DNA of 64,000 nt from Ectobius pallidus. Taxonomy: Eukaryota; Arthropoda; Insecta; Blattodea; Ectobiidae. The position numbers and the translations under genes are program-made. Position 1 is the first letter of the stretch. Each line of letters opens with the position of its first letter. This document shows, piece by piece, positions 1 to 10,005 of this stretch. The notes beneath the pieces were generated by a model, which saw nothing but the letters and a program-made list of their open reading frames with translations, was not told the DNA's origin and searched no databases. The stretch is from positions 138,337,686 to 138,401,685 of the forward strand of contig CAXKWD010000005.1 of NCBI GenBank assembly GCA_964059195.1, given 5' to 3'.

Positions 1-274
1 CGTACATTGCCAAACTTTGTAGCAAGTCGTAATTCGATGCGTGCATACCTCAGTTCAAAGAGCCAATTATATCTGTGGCTAGCCACTGCAGTGCATGTTA
101 TTTTTGCAATGTCTGCGTCTGTGTGATTCCCAACACGCTGACCCCGGACACCGTCAATTTGGCACCTTCCCCGTCTCACTGCCTCTGACGTTTTCATTAC
201 TGCTAAGATATATTAAGAATTTTTACCACCATTTTCTTATGCTTAAAACACCTCAGGTGAATCTTGCAAACTAT

Positions 275-306
<32 letters not shown>

Positions 307-480
307 CATTTTTCGTTAGTAATATTTTTACTGAGGTATAATCATTCAGTTATTCTCCTAGCATCCCGTTTAGTATGGATTCTTTAAAACCCTATTATTT
401 TGTTTCATATAGGCCTACATAAAATGTTTTAGACGCATCAGATTGTATTAACATCCAAGGTGTTAATTAATTTCCCTGGA
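1..480. other. AT-rich sequence without a recognisable gene
   Basis: I see no supported gene here. The only clear structure is a short TTC microsatellite at about 276-306, which produces a serine-rich open frame of no significance. The MITE relic described next may reach back to about 420, but the similarity there is too weak to set a boundary. Confidence 0.5.
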
Positions 481-540
481 AAGTTCAAGGAATTATTTTC
501 ATTGACATGACATAGCTACTCTTTAGACTCTATTAAGTAT

Positions 541-1242
541 GGCGTGTACTGTACAATCGGAGTTAAAAATTCAATATGAATTGAAAATAAATTCTAGAAT
601 TTATAACAAAAATATAGCATAAATAATTTATTTGGAACTTTAAGAGGAAAAACGTGCAAAAAAAGCCAATATTAGACTCTAACATTAAAACAGGCTGGAT
701 TAAATAAAATAAATCTGATGCCAGTTGCTCAGCTAAGATTCATTGTGCAATTCGCCGCCTAGGCCTTTCGGTGCGCTTGCACCATCCTCAGGGCATATTT
801 TTGCTGCCTTGAAGTTCCAATAATTAAAATCAAAACTGCATTTTGTCATATTTATAAAATAAGATAAAACTCATAAAATCTTATTATCTTATTTTATAAA
901 TGTGACAAAAAGCAGTTTTGATTTTAATTATCGGATCTTCAAGCCAGAAAAAAGATGCCCTGAAGATGGTGCAAGCGCACCGAAATGCCTAGGCGCCAAA
1001 TTACACAATAAATTACAGTTTAGCAACTGGTATCACTATCTATTTTAATCCATTGATTGAGCTCAACAGTAGTCTATTAGACATGTATTTTCATAAATCA
1101 AAATAGGCTGTGTTAGGCCCTGTAAAAGCATCAGTTTCAGGTATAGTCACCTACCAAACGCGTATATAGGCCTACAAGCTTTAGTGTAAGTTATACATCT
1201 TTTATGAATTAAAATAGGATTTTACACAAGTTCCGGAGTCTA
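541..1242. mobile_element. Decayed copy of a hAT-type MITE (family 1), interrupted
   Basis: Positions 541-690 and 1105-1242 match, in order, the inner and right-hand parts of the two better copies at 30474-31063 and 32081-32759. Shared stretches include the GTACTG...GAGTTAAAA block, the CTAGAATTTATAACAAAA block and the GTTTTAGG-rich right end. The right terminus at 1242 reads CCGGAGTCTA against CCGAAGTCTA in the other copies. The left terminus is not recognisable. A separate foldback sequence interrupts it at about 697-1104. It carries no coding capacity. Confidence 0.6.
697..1104. mobile_element. Foldback insertion inside the MITE
   Basis: Positions 696-1052 form a long imperfect inverted repeat centred near 876. 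GGATTAAA near 698 pairs with TTTAATCC near 1044, CCAGTTGCT at 721 pairs with AGCAACTGG at 1022, and the arms meet in AT-rich sequence around 860-895. Compared with intact copies of the surrounding MITE, everything from 697 to 1104 is extra, and AGGCT is present on both sides (692-696 and 1105-1109). This suggests an insertion with a short target duplication. The last 50 bp before 1104 lie outside the palindrome and remain unexplained. Confidence 0.6.
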
Positions 1243-1849
1243 CTTATATACTCTTTTTTAAGTGTAGGTACTTGTTCGGCTAGAAATCATCGCTTAACCA
1301 AGCCTTCTTCGGAATTCAATGCGTTCACACAGCGTTCTAAGCCTAAAGAAATTCCAGTGTCGTGAGAATAAAATGTATTTGCTTCTATTCATTATTTATT
1401 TCTGTGAATCGGAGTTATTACGGCCCGAATAAATTCCATTATGATTGGAGAGCATCAAAAAAGATTGGAAACGCCTGGCAGGCCGCTTTTCACGAATATA
1501 ACAAATTGGACTGTAGCTCTCACTGGAGAACAGCGAAGCTACAAATTGCTGTTATATAATTCATTGTTGTTCAACAGATCGTCTTTGGAAGCGGATGTGC
1601 ACTATAAATCAGTCTGTGTCCGGTTTCCCACGAACAAAAGAATCCTTTTGTTGGGCCATTCCAATAACAACCAATCCTTCATATATAGATTTGTTATTTT
1701 ACAACAATTCATTACACTGTGGGTGATTGTTGTGTACGAGTACAGAAGTGGAATGAGGGATGCATGCAAACGCTGCGCAATAGGTTTAAATGTTAAAGTT
1801 GCCAATTTTACTGGAACCAAACTAGGCTTCACTGGAATAACAAGTAATT

Positions 1850-1980
1850 GCAATTATTATTGTTGTTCTTATTGCTATTACTATTATTATTTTTGTTGTT
1901 ATAATTATTGTTACTATTATTGTTATTACTATTACTATTATTGTTATTATTGTTGTTATTGTTATTATTATTGTTATTTA
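1850..1980. repeat. TTA/TTG/TAC trinucleotide microsatellite (LINE tail)
   Basis: A degenerate trinucleotide array of TTA, TTG and TAC units. It lies immediately beyond the 3' end of the minus-strand LINE relic at 1981-2449, so on that strand it is the simple-repeat tail that many non-LTR retrotransposons carry. Its translation into tyrosine and cysteine runs has no meaning. Confidence 0.8.
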
Positions 1981-2449
1981 GTTACTCAAAGGCAATAGAC
2001 AATTCCTAAGCAAGCTAAAGGAGTATTATCTATTTTATGGAACCCAAAGGTTCATTGCCGCGCTTACCTGGGCCCGCCATTCAACCCTATTCTGTGCTAA
2101 CTCTATCCAATCATCCCTCGCAAATCCTACTTTCCTTAAATCTACCCTAATATTCTCCTCCCACCTACGTCTAGGTCTTTCACGTGATCTTTTCCCTTTG
2201 GGTCTCCAGTCAATACTTTTGAGATATGTCTTTCCTCCCCCATGCGAGCAAAACGTCCAGCTCATTTCATCCTCCGTGATTTAATTGCCCTTACTATATC
2301 CGGTGTAGAGTACAGGTCATGAAGCTCGTCATTATGCAGTTTTCTCCAGTCCCCATTTTCATCTCTCTTAGACCCAAATATTTTCCTGTGCACCCTGTTT
2401 TCGAACAATCTCAGATTATGTTCTTCCTGATCAGTAAGCGGCCTTGTCT
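1981..2449 (-). pseudogene. Decayed non-LTR retrotransposon 3' end
   Basis: Read on the minus strand, this encodes the C-terminal part of an endonuclease-reverse transcriptase polyprotein (RTE-like by recall). Visible motifs are FENRVHRKIFG, DWRKLHNDEL, a region equivalent to RRMKWAGHVARMGEER, RPRRRWEENIR and DDWIELAQNR, ending in MNLWVP. It is broken: the W of the KWAG motif is a TGA at 2262-2264, and a one-base deletion in the GGGAGACCC stretch shifts the frame about 45 bp further on. About 50 bp of 3' untranslated sequence follows, then the microsatellite tail. It is 5'-truncated at about 2449. Related tails lie at 8060-8505 and 9356-10005. Confidence 0.85.
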
Positions 2450-2459
2450 CATAGGATAA

Positions 2460-2508
2460 TAGTATTATTATTATTATTATTATTATTACTATTATTATAT
2501 TTATTATT
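2460..2508. repeat. TTA microsatellite
   Basis: A run of TTA units with a few interruptions sits at the truncated 5' end of the minus-strand LINE relic. Such arrays often mark the tail of one element where a second one inserted. Confidence 0.8.
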
Positions 2509-2834
2509 AGGCAGGTTGGACGCGAAACCACAACGTACCAGGAGCAAAGCCAGATCCCCATAGGCTATAGACCTACTTAACATGGGACGAACTTTGGCCT
2601 TTGTTTTTTAATACCTTTTCGAATAAAAATTTGGGCTCCGTCACGACCTGACGTATAAGGTCAAGTGCTTATGTCTAAAACATGGTGTCTATCGAAAGTT
2701 TCATCTCTTAGAACTTGTAATTAGTTCCTATCTCCATTTTTCCATCAGGAATCGCCCCTGTAGGGTAATATTTGACTTTCTATTCATAAATAAAAGTCCG
2801 GTACCGTCATAACTCGGCGTATAAGGTCATGTGC

Positions 2835-2886
2835 TTTTATTTCATTAGCTTGCTTAGAAATAGTCTATTGCCAATGAGTAAGACAA
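2835..2886 (+). mobile_element. Small fragment of the same LINE 3' untranslated end
   Basis: The stretch TTAGCTTGCTTAGAAATAGTCTATTGCCAATGAGTAAG resembles the terminal 3' untranslated part of the LINE seen at 8410-8460 (AGCTTGATGAGG...TTGCCATTGAGTAAG) and, inverted, at 1985-2035. It is too short to tell whether it was a separate insertion. Confidence 0.5.
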
Positions 2887-4212
2887 ATAAAAAATAAAGA
2901 CACGACCAACTAATTATCCCCTATTTAAAATATCCTAGTTATAGTTTGTATTTTTTGCATGGCACCAGCTAATTTATAACAAATTATTACAAAAAATATA
3001 TATATATTCTGGAAGTATTTCAACTGAATATAAATTTACTCGTATAATATTTTCGAACGCTTATGAATTAATTTACTTGTCTTGTTCATGTTGAAAGTAA
3101 CTGATTGTAGCAATTTCTACTATTAAATTTAATTTATGTTGTGGAAACTAAATAAAATTAAATAAGATAGGAGTCTTTTTCAAATTTGAATCTAATCGCT
3201 CGCCTCAGAATTTTCGTCGGCAAAGGCGATCTGGCGATCGGAAATTTCGCGGAAACCTCATAACCGGAAATTTATTTTTCTTCTCTAAAGTAATAGACTA
3301 TTTTACTATATCCCTTTGTTGTTCCCTAAATCACTTCATTAAACGATATCTACACTTCCTTATTATTATAATTAAAAACGTTTCCGCTTACTATTTCCCT
3401 CCCATCCTTTTTATGGGCCTATTTTCTTTACAGTTATACACTTTCATTACTTGATTCAAACTCATTACGTTTTGAACCTAAACTCCCTTGGCATCTCTGT
3501 TGATTTACTTTATAAATTTGAACTTTCGATTGACAGTAACTTAAGTTCTTGTAAGAAGCTACTTCTTCAGCCTCATGCTGCTGTCGTGAGCATTAAAAAG
3601 CCATAATAATTTTATAATTAAAACTTTTCATTTTCTTCAGATAAGGGTTATAACTTATAATATTAAATATTTAATATAATAATTTTTTCGTGAAGTCAGA
3701 TAATTATTTTTTAGAAGACACGAGATCATAAATTGACTAACCAATAATTTGTTTTTATCTCACTTGTAGCTACTGACGCTACTATCAGTGATTGTTATGT
3801 GAAGTGCGTGTATGTGGACGAGACTTGAGTTAAACAAGAGAAGACAGACAATTTGAACCGTTGAGGCCGTTGAGGGCTTGGTCACGTAGCAGACACGGAG
3901 CCTGTGGATGGAACGATGCACACAGAGTGCGACCTGAGTGATGGCTAGAACATTGTTTGTGCCAGGGATATGTGTTTGTGTAGCCTACTACAGAAATTGT
4001 CCCAGTGAGCTAAACTGATTTTTAAAAAAACTGATACGAAACACATAACTTCTTTAGCCCAAGTAAAGGCTTTGCCTCTTAGTATAATACATTATGAATG
4101 AAAATTGGTTGTAATAATGAAGAGAATGTCGTTACCATATCGCATCGCATCCCCGAAGGATACACGCCACTAATGTAATGTGTGACGTGAGGCTTTCCCG
4201 GTGTTGAGAATG
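2887..4212. other. No supported gene; AT-rich unique sequence
   Basis: I find no open frame, RNA gene or bounded repeat that I can support. A pyrimidine-rich AG at about 3770 is followed by a 19-codon frame containing CYVKC, but no matching donor or second exon is visible. Confidence 0.4.
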
Positions 4213-4402
4213 TATTATTGTTTCTCGGGCTTCCAACCGGGTGAGTTGGAGGTTTGGTTCCAAGCTTTCGGCAGCTATCTCCGCTGCCATCTTCAGGAAG
4301 AAGTGCCATTCATCTCCCAGAAGATGGCAGCGGAGATAGCTGCCGAAAGCGTGGAACCAAACCTCCAACTCAACCGGTTGGAAGACCGTAAAAACAATAA
4401 TA
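4213..4402. mobile_element. TA-flanked hairpin (MITE-like foldback)
   Basis: Two arms of about 80 bp, 4215-4297 and 4320-4400, are close reverse complements around a spacer of about 22 bp. TTCCAACCGG at 4231 pairs with CCGGTTGGAA at 4373, and GGCAGCTATCTCCGCTGCCATCTTC pairs with the block starting at 4321. The dinucleotide TA lies at both outer edges, which would fit a Tc1/mariner-type target duplication, though TA is itself a palindrome. The GC-rich arms stand out from the AT-rich surroundings. Open frames on both strands are mirror images of each other and not genes. Confidence 0.7.
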
Positions 4403-5388
4403 CAAACCCTAATGTAACTTTCTTTAACCAAAGCTTGGGCAATACTTCTTTCTCACTTCACATTCTGATATAAAATAAAAGGCCGTATTCCAAGGAAAGC
4501 ATATTTAGTTGTTTCAAACTGATTCAAAGATTTATTGTTCAGGCGAGACAGAGTTTCCTAGTTAGTACAAAACTTAAACAAACTCGTTAGAGCCGTTTAA
4601 GCTAAAATTTTCTTTGCGTAAAGTGGCATTAAAAATAAAAATTAGTTGTCACCAATCTACGTGTTACATCTCCAGAAAATACCTAACCCAATTACAACTT
4701 TTTGTTTTTATACGATTTTTCGTTCACAGACACACACAAAAGCATGTTTCTGAAAACAGTATTTTTTTTATTCAAGAGACCTCAAAATTGTATTAATGTT
4801 TAAATCTCAACTTCAAATGTCGGGGTTGTACGCAGTACTTCCTCTACCTAAAGGCCTAGTACCTATGGTAGGGGCAGAGGGAGTAAAAATCTAATGTGAA
4901 ACACGTAATAGCATAGTTAATCAATTTCACATTTCCATTGGTACGATTATATTTATTTATTTATATTTCCCTCGGGTGTAGTTAAGGCCTTAAGGCCTTC
5001 TCTTCCACTAACCAGACCTTACCAAATAATCTAATTAAGAATAAAAATAATGATAATAAAAAGAGAAACATGATTATATTATATAGATGTAGATTATGTT
5101 GGTGAAAACTATAATTAAGACTATATCAAACTATATCCTAGTAATGGAAATTCAACATTGTAAGTAGAACAAATTAGTGCGAAAAATAATAATAATAGGT
5201 AGAAAAAGAAGAAAAATAAAATAAAATAAAATAATTATAATACTAGATATGTAGAAATATCCCCCTATAACCACTATCAAAAAGAAGCAACAGATGAAGC
5301 AAAGCAGGAAATACAAGGCAGTACAATACTGAAGTAAAAACACGCTTTTGAGTTGACAATTTTATTTTGTTATCTGTTATATTTGATA

Positions 5389-5389
5389 G

Positions 5390-5432
<43 letters not shown>

Positions 5433-5450
5433 TATCAAATATATATATAT
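5389..5450. repeat. TA dinucleotide microsatellite inside a short inverted repeat
   Basis: A TA array of about 38 bp is flanked by TTTGATAGT on the left and ACTATCAAA on the right, so the whole block can fold as one hairpin. The rest of 4403-6090 is AT-rich and holds no gene that I can support. Confidence 0.8.
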
Positions 5451-6090
5451 ATTGTAGGTTGTGAATGCAACTTATGCCCAGGGTAAGGCTATAGTGAAGT
5501 AACAGTGAGCTCAGTGTTTACTATTATTTACAATTGATGAAAGTATTTAATTGTTTATATAATGTCTTAGAGTGTGACAAATTATAAGTTAAAAAGTTAA
5601 AATTAATATGTTTAAAATTAATTTTATGAATTATAATAAATACATTTATTCTAGTCCTATGGACTGACAGAACTTAGTGTATGTATTATAATTCATGCTC
5701 CACCCTCACGCAGGCTGTCCGTTCGACTTCTTAACATAGATTCCTCATTCCACCGCACTACATTACAGTTAAGGGCAGGGGAACACTCACTTCTTGGAAA
5801 TACAGTACGGTATGATTCTTAAATAATCTTCCTAACATTCACGCCAGTTTTAAAAGAATTCTGCAACTGAAAAAAAATTACTGCAAACTAACTTATATTT
5901 TGTAAAAATCTTGTCTTTCATTAAATGAATTGGCACAGTATCGAGGTTTCTTATGTATTTTATATGGCAGAACATCCGTTCACTTGCATTTATTGGCACA
6001 GTACGAGGATGGCACTGTAAAGATGGGCGTTATTTCCACGGGTGACTTTACATTTATTAGACTAATATATGCTAATTCATTTCTTTACAG

Positions 6091-6146
6091 GAAGCAGTGC
6101 TGTTCTATTTGAAGACAATCAGCAACCAAGATTGAAGGACCATAAT
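6091..6146 (+). other. Candidate internal exon, 56 nt
   Basis: A branch-point-like TGCTAAT at 6070 is followed by a pyrimidine-rich TTCATTTCTTTACAG acceptor. After 56 bases comes a consensus donor, AAT then GTAAGTA. Only one of the three frames is open: the acceptor would be phase 2, and 18 codons reading SSAVLFEDNQQPRLKDHN end exactly on a codon boundary at the donor. I recognise no protein family. It could be a chance match, since this much AT-rich sequence offers many weak splice sites, but both sites are strong. Confidence 0.3.
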
Positions 6147-7062
6147 GTAAGTACCCACGTCATTTCCGTATTTCCAAACAACCTAAGCCTACAGTGTTTT
6201 ATAAACCCAAGCTATGTTTATCCTGCAACAAATATCCGTTTGTTATCTACCGTGAAATATTAAGCGTTTTGGAGATCAACTTACTTTTAGTTAATTCGTG
6301 GAAACTTCCACAAATATCAATATTTCTGAGTGATTATTTTTATGTGTATTTGTTAATATCATAAGAACAACACTATCTACAATTTTTCATTTAACATTAA
6401 TAGTTTATTTAAACATATATTTATATATTTTAATGAAAAAGAAAATTTTAAAAAAATTATGTTTTAAAATACTTAGGCCTATTCTGTAGATATTCTAAAG
6501 ATCGTAGATGATTGTTGTTTTCAAATAGATAGAAAAAAGTATCACTCAAAAATATTGCCATTTGTAGAAATTATCAGGGAAACGGTATTTTAGTGCACGA
6601 AACGCGGCTGCCATTTTGTTACGATAGTTATCATAATCTAACAGTTTTATTAATTTTGAAAATAGTATGCAATTGTAGAAGTAATCAATAAGGAGTAGGC
6701 CTATGTCAGATTGCATGACTGTAGTACAAAACACTGCTGAGCAAAAAAAAAAAAAAAAAAATGAAATTCACCTATTTCTCACCTATAATTTTCACCGAAA
6801 GCTGTATGTCCCCCTTTAAATAGGGGCATTTAGCAAAATGTTTAATGTCTTTTAAAATATTGGCGGCCTTGGTTGCAACACAAGAAGTAAATTGCGTGAT
6901 GGTGTTCCTACCGGTACGTCCATTTTTGTTCTGAAACAGCTTATATATTTGAATATCAAAGAAATGTATCGCCTATATTTCTTCTCTCTCCCAATCCATT
7001 CAGCATCTCTAATTAGAGACTTCAACTTGTTAAATCACAATGGAGTCTTAACTGTCTGCGTC

Positions 7063-7380
7063 CTAATTGGTTTCGACTGGTGGCCCCAGTAACTGACTTC
7101 TCTTCTTCTCTTCTAACCAGTAATGGAAATCGGAGATTTCATCAGAGATGTAAGGTCTTGACTTAAATTGGCGTCTTCCATTCTTTTCTAACCACAGCCT
7201 CTTTCCCAGGGGTCCGTCATCTCGCTTCTGTAGGTCATGGCAACTCGTCTTTCTTTCTAAACGGTCTTACCTGACATATGTTTTCAAAATCATCACGTCT
7301 CATTATGCAATAGCTAAATGACAGAGGACCTATGAATTTATTGTTCTTCATTCTTCACATACTTAGACTAAGAACAACAC
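7063..7380 (-). pseudogene. Unrecognised broken coding stretch
   Basis: On the minus strand an ATG-initiated frame runs from about 7355 through KFIGPLSFSYCIMRRDDFENICQ to a stop near 7226. It overlaps a second frame of about 67 codons with no ATG, which ends at the stop at 7063-7065 and includes CHDLQKRDDGPLGKRLWLEK and DFHYWLEEKKRSQ. The two could be one coding sequence with a frameshift near 7270. Alternatively the first could end at a donor-like CAG-GTAAGA (7271/7270) after an acceptor-like TCTGTCATTTAG at about 7314. I do not recognise the family; a decayed transposon gene is at least as likely as a host exon. Confidence 0.3.
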
Positions 7381-8059
7381 TTTCTATTTTCTAACTCTCG
7401 TGTCTGAGTGCACAGCGGCGGCTCTAGCATTTATTAAGTTTTAAACGAATTAATTTGAAGCGTTTTAAGGACTTTTGGGGACAAAACAGTTAGCATATTT
7501 GATACTTTTGCATTAAGATGGAGGTTAATTTAAAATAGGCCTATTCTGAAAACCACATGCTTCCTTAACCGCAAGATAAACCCTTCCTTAAGTTGTCGTT
7601 TAAATTTCATGACGGAGTCTTGAAAAACATACGGGTTATTCAAGCATATGTTATGTGCTTAAGGATCAAAATCGTGTGAGATGTTGTGAGGATAACTTAA
7701 ATCTGTGAGAATTTCCTTGGCAAGGATTTTTAGAGAGAGACTGGTGGATTCACTCACCTTCTCGTTTGTTTAGGAGCTTGAAGGAAACTGGAAAACGTTT
7801 CCATATCATTCGTAGAATCTCTGGCGGAATCGTCATATGATCTGGCAATACTAATGTCCATTACTAAAATCTGGTCGTTTTGAGAAAGAAACCTCAAGTA
7901 AACAAAAACCAGTATGCCTGTCGCACTCTAGCACTTTACTCGTATGACCTAAGAGTGAGAGAGGCCTACTGTTTTTTTTTTACTTCAGGTTTCCTTCTTA
8001 GCTCGTCTGGGGTTTAAGAATACTTTTCGACTGCAGTAATGACAGCCCATGGCCGCTTA

Positions 8060-8464
8060 CTCTTCGGAAAGAACATAATCTCAGAGTGTTCGAAAACAGG
8101 GTGCTTAGGAAGATAAGAGAGATGAAAATAGGGACTGGAGAAAACTGCATAACGACAAGCTTCATGACCTGCACCCTTCACCGGATCTATATCCGGGTAA
8201 TTAAATCACGGAGGATGAAATGGGCAGGGCATGTTGCGCACATGGGGGAGGAAAGACATATCTCACAAGTATTGACTGGGAGACCCGAAGTGAAAAGCCC
8301 ACTTGGAAGACCTAGTCGTAGGTGGGAGGACAATATTAGGATAGATTTAAGGGAAGTAGGATTTGCGAGGGATGATTGGATAGAGTTAGCACAGAATAGA
8401 TCCATAAAATAGATCATATTCCTTTAGCTTGATGAGGAATTCTCTTTTGCCATTGAGTAAGTAC

Positions 8465-8504
<40 letters not shown>

Positions 8505-8505
8505 C
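8060..8505 (+). pseudogene. Decayed LINE 3' end with GTAA tail
   Basis: Plus-strand copy of the same endonuclease-reverse transcriptase C-terminus as at 1981-2449. FENRVLRKI is followed by a small deletion and shifted frame, then RRMKWAGHVAHMGEER, GRPSRRWEDNIR and DDWIELAQNR are read again in one frame from 8205 to 8400. The end of the coding part has been replaced by a short 3' tail and at least ten GTAA units at 8457-8504. The element is strongly 5'-truncated and cannot encode a working enzyme. Confidence 0.85.
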
Positions 8506-9177
8506 TAATGACAGCCCTGAAAGCACTGGCCAGCTTGTGACGGCAAATGATTTACAGCTAACAAAAGAAAGCCGCTATCCATATAAGGGCCTTTATTGAC
8601 GGGAAACCTTATCTCTCCTAGCCAAAAAGCAGGACAGGTACTTTTGCCAAGTTAAATCCCGTATACTTTAGAATGAAAAACGTATTACAATGAAAAAAAT
8701 TGTGACCATGAGGCTCTTTAACCTACTGTTTTTCATGGAACGACTCCGTTACTTTTTTGTTTCATTAGGCTATATCGTCGCTCCAACATGCACTCGATTT
8801 TATGCAGAGCCGCCTCTGCATGTATGAAGCTTAGCTTCCTCGCTGGATACATAATGGTAGCTTATTCAAGTCTCGTAATAATGCTCAAGTACTCTTGTTA
8901 CCTCCTTTTCTTCTTCTTCCTACATCTTTACAAAAATGACGCAGAGAAAGTAACTTACAACATAAAGAGTACTGGCCTGGATCTAATTTGTCTACATATG
9001 TATTTCCTGCATGTCGGGGAGTGCGAACTATAATAATGATAATCGCTATCATTGCGTTTGCGTTCGTATGATTTCAACATGACATTTCTCACAGCACATA
9101 AGCTAGGAATTATGTGGCAGGTGTGTTGGCAACATTGTAATGTAGACCAGTTTTCTCTTTGTTACCTGATTTGGTAT

Positions 9178-9260
9178 CGCCTCCGTGATCCAATGCTTAG
9201 CCAGTGGTCTGGAGTCCCGGGTTCCAGTCCCGGAGATAAACTTCCACAATCCAAACATAT
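9178..9260 (+). mobile_element. tRNA-like SINE head fragment
   Basis: CCTCCGTGATCCAATGCTTAGCC followed about 30 bp later by a box-B-like GGGTTCCAGTCCC resembles the A and B promoter boxes of a tRNA-derived SINE. No matching body, tail or target duplication is evident, so this is a weak call. Confidence 0.35.
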
Positions 9261-9355
9261 GAGCTCTGTGGTATGGTTTTTTAATTATATGTTATCTACT
9301 GCATGAGTAAAGATGAGCTTTTTGTTTTCCTTATACATTAGCTATACAGTAATCT

Positions 9356-10005
9356 GAGTGTGTTCGAAAACAGGGTGCTTAAGGAAAATATTCGGACCTA
9401 AGGGAGTTGAAAATGGTAGCTTGACAAAACTTCCATAATGAGGAGCTTCATAACTTGTAGCCTACTCTTCACCGAATATAGTAAGAGTAATTAAATCACG
9501 GAGAATGAAATGGACTGGACATTAGGGTTGAGCATCCATGGCCGATGTTTTCATGCAGATGATCGATGTTTTCTACCCCGACGGAAAACAACCGATGTTT
9601 TACCTACATCGATGCTTCTCCCTGACGTCAAGGTTCTTAAATATTTACAGTAGATACTCAAATAAGATATAATTTTATTTACAGCAGCCTATTTCCCAAA
9701 ACATCGATTTTTTGCATCGATGATTTTCATAGAAATTGTCAGTGTATTTATGAATTTTGTCTAATTTTCTGAAACCATTACATTTTTAAAAATATACATC
9801 GAAGTTTTCCGTCAAAATACATCGATGTTTTCAGGGCGATATTAGCGATGTTCACCATCGATGTTTTTATTGTAGATGCTCATCAGGTACTGGACATGTT
9901 GCTCGCATGGGGGAAGAATGACAGTATAATTATCCCAAACATATTGATCGGGAGACCCGAAGCGAAAAGACAATTTGGAAGACATAGACGTAAGTTGATT
10001 TAAAA
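9356..10005 (+). pseudogene. LINE relic split by a MITE
   Basis: GTGTTCGAAAACAGGGTGCTTAAGG at 9359 opens the same LINE 3' coding region seen at 8090. It runs to the KW(A/T)GH motif at about 9520 and resumes at 9890 with CTGGACATGTTGCTCGCATGGGGG, continuing to about 10005. The interruption is exactly the MITE at 9523-9889. Small deletions and shifts show that the LINE was already decayed; it has no coding capacity. Confidence 0.8.
9523..9889. mobile_element. hAT-type MITE with ATCGATGTTT repeats
   Basis: The 367-bp insertion is bounded by a perfect 8-bp direct repeat CTGGACAT (9515-9522 and 9890-9897), and the host LINE reads on across it. The ends are imperfect inverted repeats: TAGGGTTGAGCATC on the left against TACCTGATGAGCATC (complement) on the right. 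The duplication fits the hAT pattern nTnnnnAn. Inside, variants of CATCGATGTTTT occur about ten times, mostly near the two ends, like the subterminal transposase-binding repeats of hAT elements. It has no coding capacity and would be mobilised in trans. Confidence 0.85.

Noticed and set aside
1441..1998. 185-codon frame rich in Tyr and Cys at its end
   Set aside because: The C-terminal third is translated microsatellite and the N-terminal part has no family features; another frame overlaps it on the opposite strand.
3775..3832. Short frame with CYVKC after a splice-acceptor-like AG, reminiscent of an odorant-binding protein core
   Set aside because: Only 19 codons before a stop, no good donor, and none of the other conserved cysteines of that family nearby.
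4132..4473. Frames of 90-99 codons on both strands
   Set aside because: They are mirror translations of the two arms of the hairpin at 4213-4402.
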